Positions 57,844 to 64,000 of a stretch of DNA of 64,000 nucleotides are shown here, piece after piece. This DNA is from Cyanobium sp. NIES-981 (GTDB lineage Bacteria; Cyanobacteriota; Cyanobacteriia; PCC-6307; Cyanobiaceae): assembly GCA_945896675.1 (NCBI GenBank), contig CAMDEM010000005.1, positions 47,027 through 111,026 of the forward strand, read 5' to 3'. The notes under the pieces are model-generated. The model made no database searches. It was not told the DNA's origin and saw only the letters and a list, made by a program, of their open reading frames with translations. Each line of letters opens with the position of its first letter. Position 1 is the stretch's first letter. The position numbers were made by a program, and so were the translations under genes.

Positions 57844-57848
57844 CCCCC

Positions 57849-59453
57849 ATGGAACTCACCCTCTGGACATATGAAGGCCCGCCCCACGTGGGTGCGCTGC
57901 GGATTGCCACATCCATGGAGGGCGTGCACTACGTTCTGCATGCTCCCCAGGGAGACACCTACGCCGATTTGCTCTTCACCATGATCGAACGGCGGGATAA
58001 ACGCCCGCCGGTCACCTACACCACTTTCCAAGCCAGGGACCTGGGCGGAGACACCGCCGAACTCGTCAAACGCTCCATCAACCAGGCCGTTGAGCGCTTC
58101 CAACCTGAAGCCCTGTTGGTGGGGGAAAGCTGCACCGCCGAACTGATCCAAGACCAACCCGGTGCCCTCGCCGCTGGCATGGCTTTGGGGGGGATCCCCG
58201 TGGTGAGCCTGGAACTGCCGGCCTATTCCAAGAAGGAAAACTGGGGGGCGGCGGAAACCCTGTATCAACTGGTGCGTGGCCTGCTCAAGGACCAGGTTCC
58301 TCCGCCAGGTACCCCCGCGCCCTCACCCCAGCGCTGGCAGCAGGAGGGCCGCAGGCCCCGGGTGAATCTGCTGGGCCCAAGCCTGCTCGGGTTCCGCTGC
58401 CGCGACGACATCCGCGAGATCACCGGCCTGCTGGATCGCTGCGGCATCGATGTGGCCGTAGTGGCGCCCCTGGGGGCCCGTCCTGCGGATCTCCAGCGGA
58501 TCCCGAGCGCCGATGCCAATGTCTGCCTCTATCCAGAAATCGCAGCACCGGTCTGCAGTTGGCTGGAGCGCAGCTTCGGCATGGCCACCGTGCGCACCGT
58601 ACCGATCGGGATCGGTGCCACCACCGCCTTCATCGAGGAGCTCTGTGGCCTGCTGGGGCTTGAAGCGCCTGAGTTTGACGAGCCATCCAGGCTGCCCTGG
58701 TATTCCCGCTCGGTGGATTCCACCTACCTCACGGGCAAGCGGGTGTTCATTTTTGGCGATGCCACCCATGCCATCGCCGCCGCCAAGATTGCGAGCCAGG
58801 AATTGGGCTTTCAGGTGGTGGGCCTGGGTAGCTACAGCCGGGAGCTGGCCCGGGAGGTGCGCGCAGCTGCCAAGGAGCTGGGTTTGGAGGCGATCATCAC
58901 CGACGACTACTTAGCGGTGGAGAAGGCCATGGCCGACGCCAGCCCGGAACTGGTGTTGGGCACCCAAATGGAGCGCCACAGTGCCAAACGCCTGGGACTC
59001 CCCTGTGCCGTGATCAGCTCGCCGCTGCATGTCCAGGATGTGCCCGCCCGCTATTCACCCCAAATGGGCTGGGAAGGGGCGAATGTGATCTTTGATTCCT
59101 GGGTGCATCCCCTGATGATGGGCCTGGAGGAACACCTGATTGGCATGTTCCGCCACGATTTTGAGTTCGTGGATGGCCACCGCAGCCACCTGGGCGAAGG
59201 GGCTCCCGCGATCACCTCTGAACCAGCGGCTCAAGCCACAGCGGCCACTGCAACTGCAATTGCAACTGACACTGCAACGGCAACCCTGGAAGGTCTCGTG
59301 TGGAGCGCCGATGGCGAGGCGGAACTCGCCAAGATCCCCTTCTTTGTGCGCAGCAAGGTGCGGCGCAACACGGAAACCTATGCGCGGGAACGGCAATTGC
59401 AGGTGATTGACTCGGAAACGTTGTACGAGGCAAAGGCATACCTGAGCCGCTAA
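57849..59453 (+). CDS. chlB: light-independent protochlorophyllide reductase subunit B
   Basis: The 534-residue DPOR subunit starts [22 protein letters not shown], followed by [15 protein letters not shown] and [14 protein letters not shown]. Near residue 457-480 an Ala/Thr-rich low-complexity linker ([15 protein letters not shown]) joins the nitrogenase-like fold to the C-terminal helical PCP_red domain ([20 protein letters not shown] in parts: [18 protein letters not shown]). It reduces ring D of protochlorophyllide with ChlN. Operon chlN-chlB. Confidence 0.95.
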   Translation: MELTLWTYEGPPHVGALRIATSMEGVHYVLHAPQGDTYADLLFTMIERRDKRPPVTYTTFQARDLGGDTAELVKRSINQAVERFQPEALLVGESCTAELIQDQPGALAAGMALGGIPVVSLELPAYSKKENWGAAETLYQLVRGLLKDQVPPPGTPAPSPQRWQQEGRRPRVNLLGPSLLGFRCRDDIREITGLLDRCGIDVAVVAPLGARPADLQRIPSADANVCLYPEIAAPVCSWLERSFGMATVRTVPIGIGATTAFIEELCGLLGLEAPEFDEPSRLPWYSRSVDSTYLTGKRVFIFGDATHAIAAAKIASQELGFQVVGLGSYSRELAREVRAAAKELGLEAIITDDYLAVEKAMADASPELVLGTQMERHSAKRLGLPCAVISSPLHVQDVPARYSPQMGWEGANVIFDSWVHPLMMGLEEHLIGMFRHDFEFVDGHRSHLGEGAPAITSEPAAQATAATATAIATDTATATLEGLVWSADGEAELAKIPFFVRSKVRRNTETYARERQLQVIDSETLYEAKAYLSR

Positions 59454-59601
59454 CGCCCATTGTCTTTGGCATCAAGTTTTGAACTGCTCACATAGAGGTG
59501 GTGAGATGTATCGGTTTGCATGGAGCGCCCACCGGAGCACATGCAAAGGCCTTTGATAGACCCAGGACCAACCCATGCTTCCAAGGGGCTGGCCTGTTTG
59601 A

Positions 59602-60492
<891 letters not shown>

Positions 60493-60523
60493 GCGTTAGC
60501 TGAACATCAGAGGCCGCAGGGCT

Positions 60524-61486
60524 TCAAAACCACTCAGCAACGGCATCATCCTGGCTGTTGCTAGCTGCATGGGGAGTGCGGCGGGAAAACTCCAGGGTGA
60601 TGGAGCGGCGTTGCTCGCCATCGGCGGCAACGGCCGTGATCGGATACACCTGCTGTCCATCGCGGAAGGGCACCTGCAAGCGAAAGGTGCCATCGGCGGC
60701 CAAGGGCACGATCTCCTCGCCAATCCGCAACGTTGCTGCCGGATCGGTGGCCCCATAGACAACCAACTCGGCATCGGCCACCAGCCAGAAGCTGCGTGGG
60801 CGGGCCATCAAGCCAGCCCCTGAGTCGTTGCGGCCACTTGCCCAAACCCCGACCCCAGAGGCCTGGTTGCCGGCCGCCAAAGCCTCGTCGGCTTCCAGGT
60901 CGTGGAAAGCCTCCGATCCCCGCCCTAAAACCTGGCGGCCCCCGCTGGCCTGGACGTAGAGCCGCTCATGCATACCCAACGCCGGCGCTGGGGGAGCTGT
61001 GAAGGGCGCGGTGTCTGCGTTTTGGGGTGCGGGGGGATCGAGCAAAAAGGGAACGAACTGATCGGCGATCTCCTTGCTTGGGCCCACCGCTGGCATGCGG
61101 GCAGGGGCCGAAACAGCCACCGATAGCCAGCCACCACCAGCGATGCGGTAGCCAAGCTCCACTTGATAGTCGCGATCACTCATGGGAACGGGGACAAACC
61201 ATTCCCGCGCCAGGGCATTCACCAACAATTCCTGCAGGGTGTGCAGGTGCACCGACCCGGCTGGCAACCCGGTGACATCCCACACGCGCAGCACCAGCTG
61301 CTCTGCTTTCGCTTCAAGCACGCGTTGACGGTCCTGGGCACCGATCTCCCAGTGCACGAAAGCCCATTGGGGATCCCGGGGCAGAAACACCACGCTGGTT
61401 TCCAGGCTCGGGCGTGGGGCAGCCCCCATTTCGGCTTCTAATCGGTGCAGGAGCTGGTCTTCAGGAGAGGAACCGGAACCAGCCAT
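60524..61486 (-). CDS. DUF4912-type protein
   Basis: The 320-residue protein has an N-terminal domain with VVFLPRDPQWAFVHWEI and LVLRVWDVTG, and a C-terminal part with LVADAELVVYGATDPAATLRIG, then PLAADGTFRLQVPFRDG (given in parts). This repeats the beta-sandwich pattern of DUF4912. It is convergent to chlL. Function unknown. Confidence 0.8.
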   Translation of the reverse strand: MAGSGSSPEDQLLHRLEAEMGAAPRPSLETSVVFLPRDPQWAFVHWEIGAQDRQRVLEAKAEQLVLRVWDVTGLPAGSVHLHTLQELLVNALAREWFVPVPMSDRDYQVELGYRIAGGGWLSVAVSAPARMPAVGPSKEIADQFVPFLLDPPAPQNADTAPFTAPPAPALGMHERLYVQASGGRQVLGRGSEAFHDLEADEALAAGNQASGVGVWASGRNDSGAGLMARPRSFWLVADAELVVYGATDPAATLRIGEEIVPLAADGTFRLQVPFRDGQQVYPITAVAADGEQRRSITLEFSRRTPHAASNSQDDAVAEWF

Positions 61487-62654
61487 GGACTAATTGCAAG
61501 CATCGTTGCGAAAGTGTGCAGCCCAGGGAAGCCCTGGCGATCCCCGCCGTTAGTGATTGCCAACGCGACGCACCGGCCCTGATGGGGTCTGGCACGACAG
61601 CCAACCAGTCCATATCCCAGGTCCCACGGCCGAAGCCAAGGATTCAAGGCGCTTAGAACGAAGGGGACAGCCCGTAGATCGCCCACCACTCCATGCAGGT
61701 AACTGCAGCGGCCCTGAAGGTCTTTAGCAAGTCTTCCCCCCCAAAGTGCTACTGCAGCCAACAAACGGCAGGACCGACAGGCCATCGTTGGCTAAGCAGT
61801 AGGCGAACGAATGGACCAGGAGCAGAACCAAGGGACACCACTGACATCACTGATGCGCTGGGATGGGGATGGAGAACTGTGCTCAGAGGATCTCGAACGC
61901 CTGCTAGTTCGGCTCCAGGCGCAAGATGTCAGCCAACAAACGCACGACCGAACCTCCGCAAGCAAGAAGGCGCGCGGGCTGTCCAATCAGCTGGCAACGA
62001 GGTCAAGCACGACCTGAACCACGACCAACCCCACCAGAGCGGAAAGGGCTAGCAGGGCAGGTAAACCAGAGGCGACCACAGGGGACCATCAATGAAACCC
62101 CTTTCTAAAGAGAATCTAAAGAGCGCGTCGTAGCGATACACACTTCAAGGTGGACCTTCGTATTTCTTCATCGGCGCCTTGGCAAAACGCATCATCCCGC
62201 TGAAAAGAATTCCATGTCAGATGTACACCACGAGAAATCAGACCCTTGAGGTTCAGACCCTTAAGGATCAGAAGTCAATGAGATCCCCAAATAGCCGCTG
62301 CTCCAGCTCTGTCAGCACCAGGAAATAGCAGGGTCGATTCTGAATTCTGGAGACCTCAGCCTCCTGCCGCCATAGGTGCAAGTGCTGATTGCCTCTTGCC
62401 CTAAGCAAAATCAAGATGGCTGCAACCAAAGCGGAGGTGTCCGAATGGACGACACGCCACCCAATCAGCTTCTTTAGCGAGCTGTCCCTTGGCCCCTGCT
62501 CCGACAGTCTCCACCTAACCGTGGGCTAGTTGACTGACGCGACACTGCATGAATCCGTCTACTCAGTCGGCACTCCAATGCACTGACCCATCGGTGCCCT
62601 AGGGGCCATTGCTGGCAGTTTCAGTTTTGTCTCAAGGTAAGGAAGTGGTCGATG
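61487..62654. other. gene-poor stretch
   Basis: About 1.2 kb between the DUF4912 gene and yjbQ. Short open frames occur (61693-62052 and 61811-62017 on the plus strand, 61438-61785 on the minus strand), but none has a recognisable domain or convincing start. A minus-strand remnant lies at 62268-62525. TCAGACCCTT occurs twice 15 bases apart near 62238-62262. The orphan terminator that follows could belong to an unannotated RNA. Confidence 0.6.
62268..62525 (-). pseudogene. possible degraded protein gene
   Basis: The minus strand is open for 85 codons before TGA at 62268 and reads like real protein (LWRQEAEVSRIQNRPCYFLV, LTELEQRLFGDLIDF). It begins just after an in-frame TAG with no ATG or GTG; only a TTG at 62429 could start a 53-residue product. 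It could be a remnant or a short gene with an unusual start. Family not recognised. Confidence 0.3.
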
Positions 62655-62688
62655 AAGCCGGTTCCGGTTTGGCGGGACCGGCTTTTTT
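62655..62688 (+). terminator. strong rho-independent terminator with no obvious upstream gene
   Basis: AAGCCGGTTCCG (62655-62666), a GTTTGG loop and CGGGACCGGCTT (62673-62684) form a 12-bp stem with one T-G pair, and the run of T continues to 62688. The transcript it ends is not identified; no plus-strand gene precedes it for over 2 kb. Confidence 0.75.
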
Positions 62689-62729
62689 ATGGCCAAGCGC
62701 TTGATGTCCAGACCTGCTAATGCTGAACG

Positions 62730-63179
62730 ATGCAACAGCACCTGCACCAGATCGAGGTCGCGACCAACGGCCCAGGCTTCACCCCTTTCAACGGGGAACT
62801 CAACCGCTGGATTCGTTACGCTGGCATGCAACGGGGCGTGCTGCACCTGAGCTGCTTGCACACCAGCTGCAGTTTGACCATCAATGAGAACGCCGATCCC
62901 CGGGTTTTGACGGATCTGCAGGCCTGGATGGATGCGGTGGTCCCGCAGGATGGCCGCGGTCCCCTGAACGGCAACGGCAAGCGCAGCCCCTATCTGCACG
63001 ATGACGAGGGTGATGACGACATGCCCGCCCACATCCGTACGGCACTCACCGCCCAAACCCTCACCCTGAGCATCGATGGCGGGCAATTGCTCCTAGGGGT
63101 TTGGCAGGCGGTTTACCTCTGGGAACACAGGGCTTTACCGCAACGGCGGCGGATCGCTTGCCACGTCATCGGGGAGTAG
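62730..63179 (+). CDS. YjbQ/UPF0047 family protein
   Basis: The 149-residue protein has LHLSCLHTSCSLTINENADPRVL in parts (HTSCSLTINENADP), then DDDMPAHIRTAL and GVWQAVYLWEHR. The conserved His, Asn and Asp residues are those of YjbQ, a small trimeric enzyme with thiamine-phosphate-synthase-like activity in E. coli. The cell role is unknown. Confidence 0.9.
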   Translation: MQQHLHQIEVATNGPGFTPFNGELNRWIRYAGMQRGVLHLSCLHTSCSLTINENADPRVLTDLQAWMDAVVPQDGRGPLNGNGKRSPYLHDDEGDDDMPAHIRTALTAQTLTLSIDGGQLLLGVWQAVYLWEHRALPQRRRIACHVIGE

Positions 63180-63246
63180 TCAGCCCAACGAAGCCAGTGA
63201 ATGATTGCCGTTACCTGGCACCTGGCCGAGGAAGGCGGGGAACTGG

Positions 63247-63756
63247 TCAGCAGCAGCCATGGCGGCGACGTCCCAGGGGCTCGATCCATTCGTTGCGCAC
63301 CTTCCTGTGGTGGAGCCGCTGCGGTGAGAGACGGCAGCCCAATTGAATTCCGCCCTGATCCAGGAGCCTTCCGAGTCTCTGGACTGCGGCTTGCTCCGGC
63401 CTGGAGAAGCGGTTCTGCTCAGAAATGACCCAGTCGATTTCTGGCTGGGTGATCACCCCAGAGCTCAGGGCTTCGAGGAACAGCTCGCCGAGGACCATGA
63501 CCCGTGTAACGAAGTCGTTACATTCTGCCCAGGGACCGCGCCCTGCGCGAGGGCTCAGATCTGTGGCAGTAGCCAAAAGCTGTTGGCCCAGCAGGGGCCG
63601 GGAACGTCTGCCCGATGCTTCACGTTTCTTAATCCACTCTGCCAGGATCTCATAAATCTTTTCCGCCCATGTCCACCTCTCTTCTGCTGGAGCTCGTAGC
63701 CGGCTTAGCGGGCGGCTGCTTTGCCCTCTGGATGGCCACCCAGAGCCTGGGGTCAC
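63247..63756 (-). CDS. conserved protein of unknown function
   Basis: Up to 169 residues. The core (about 30-135) reads EKIYEILAEWIKKREASGRRSR in parts, then LLATATDLSPRAGRGPWAE, CNDFVTRVMVLGELFLEALS and EIDWVISEQNRFSR. I associate this with a cyanobacterial conserved hypothetical. The only usual start in frame is GTG 63756, which overlaps the divergent DoxX gene by 88 bp; an ATT start near the core is possible. The last about 25 residues are basic and variable. Confidence 0.7.
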   Translation of the reverse strand: MTPGSGWPSRGQSSRPLSRLRAPAEERWTWAEKIYEILAEWIKKREASGRRSRPLLGQQLLATATDLSPRAGRGPWAECNDFVTRVMVLGELFLEALSSGVITQPEIDWVISEQNRFSRPEQAAVQRLGRLLDQGGIQLGCRLSPQRLHHRKVRNEWIEPLGRRRHGCC

Positions 63757-64000
63757 CTACTGGTTTCTTGTTCGCACGTTTAGAGCCGTTTAAGCCAGCT
63801 GCCTTGGCCTATTTGCAGAGGCCAGGCCTGCTTGGCTCTATTGGCCTGCTCCTGCTGCGCTTGAGCATCGGCGTAATGATGATCCACCACGGCCAGGAGA
63901 AGCTCGCCGATCCCCAGCAGTTCGCCAACACCTATGTGGCATCCCTGCACCTGCCCTTCCCCCTGTTCTTTGCCTATGCGGCCGGCTTTTCTGAACTGAT
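63669..64000 (+). CDS. DoxX-family membrane protein (3' end cut by window)
   Basis: The visible 110 residues from ATG 63669 have a hydrophobic N terminus (LLLELVAGLAGGCFALWM) and then the DoxX start: LLLLRLSIGVMMIHHGQEKLADPQQFA followed by FPLFFAYAAGFSEL (given in parts). DoxX proteins are four-helix membrane proteins of unknown or redox-related role. A later start at 63732 would avoid most of the overlap with the divergent gene. Confidence 0.8.
   Translation, partial: MSTSLLLELVAGLAGGCFALWMATQSLGSPTGFLFARLEPFKPAALAYLQRPGLLGSIGLLLLRLSIGVMMIHHGQEKLADPQQFANTYVASLHLPFPLFFAYAAGFSEL

Noticed and set aside
61693..62052. 119-codon plus-strand frame in the gene-poor stretch
   Set aside because: Low-complexity Thr/Pro/Arg composition with no domain; it overlaps another open frame (61811-62017) that is also unsupported.
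62431..62460. tRNA-Leu/Ser-like 5' segment (GCGGAGGTGTCCGAATGG...)
   Set aside because: It resembles the acceptor and D-arm of a tRNA, but no anticodon arm, T-loop GTTCGA or matching acceptor 3' strand follows.
63201..63428. 75-codon plus-strand frame after yjbQ
   Set aside because: It runs antisense to the conserved minus-strand gene, which has better protein features.

Overview
The window is a G+C-rich chromosomal segment of a picocyanobacterium of the Synechococcus/Cyanobium type. The evidence is a complete dark-operative protochlorophyllide reductase set (chlN-chlB-chlL), Psb27, a ferrochelatase ending in a chlorophyll-binding-like helix, a primary sigma factor of cyanobacterial type, and many small proteins typical of cyanobacteria. 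I recognise no rRNA, complete tRNA, CRISPR array, prophage or insertion sequence.

Layout. 1-8.7 kb, mostly minus strand: a partial FAD dehydrogenase, ppsA, a small secreted protein (plus strand), a three-gene chain ilvB / SNase-like / small membrane protein, an M23 peptidase and hemH. 8.8-13.3 kb, plus strand: a lone tyrosine recombinase, cobO, pyrH-frr and a geranylgeranyl-reductase-like enzyme. 13.3-19 kb, minus strand: a cNMP-binding protein, an EF-hand transaldolase, ftsI with an ftsL-like gene, and a CPBP protease. 19-26.4 kb: tandem histidine phosphatase, a degenerate dihydroorotase, lepB, an unknown membrane protein, an ArsC/Spx-like protein, a ferredoxin, a methyltransferase and two minus-strand unknowns. 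26.5-37.8 kb: proS, psb27, purA, a PfkB kinase, cobK, ssb, DUF2854, argB, DUF3153 and priA.

37.8-43.5 kb is the most interesting part. Between priA and rpoD lies a candidate small RNA with its own promoter-like boxes and terminator, then a two-hairpin rpoD leader. Next comes a surface-glycan cassette: an ArnT-like GT39 transferase, a GtrA flippase fused to a ChbG/NaxD-type deacetylase, and a GtrB/ArnC-like GT2. Together these resemble the Francisella-type route that makes, deacetylates, flips and transfers an amino sugar on undecaprenyl phosphate.

43.6-54.6 kb: DUF1824, hemC, a ClC transporter with a plant-nitrate-type selectivity motif, ppa, an M32 peptidase, DUF2721, a cysteine-patterned mini-protein, overlapping genes for a DASH-type cryptochrome and an FeS-type photolyase lacking the usual CxxC loop, and pstS with a Pho box. 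54.6-64 kb: an A+T-rich block between 17-bp direct repeats, an ABM-domain protein coupled to a K+-channel-like protein, chlN-chlB-chlL, DUF4912, a gene-poor 1.2-kb stretch with a gene remnant and an orphan terminator, yjbQ, a conserved unknown and a partial DoxX gene.

Functions here are read from translated motifs without database searches. Start codons are my choice where stated.
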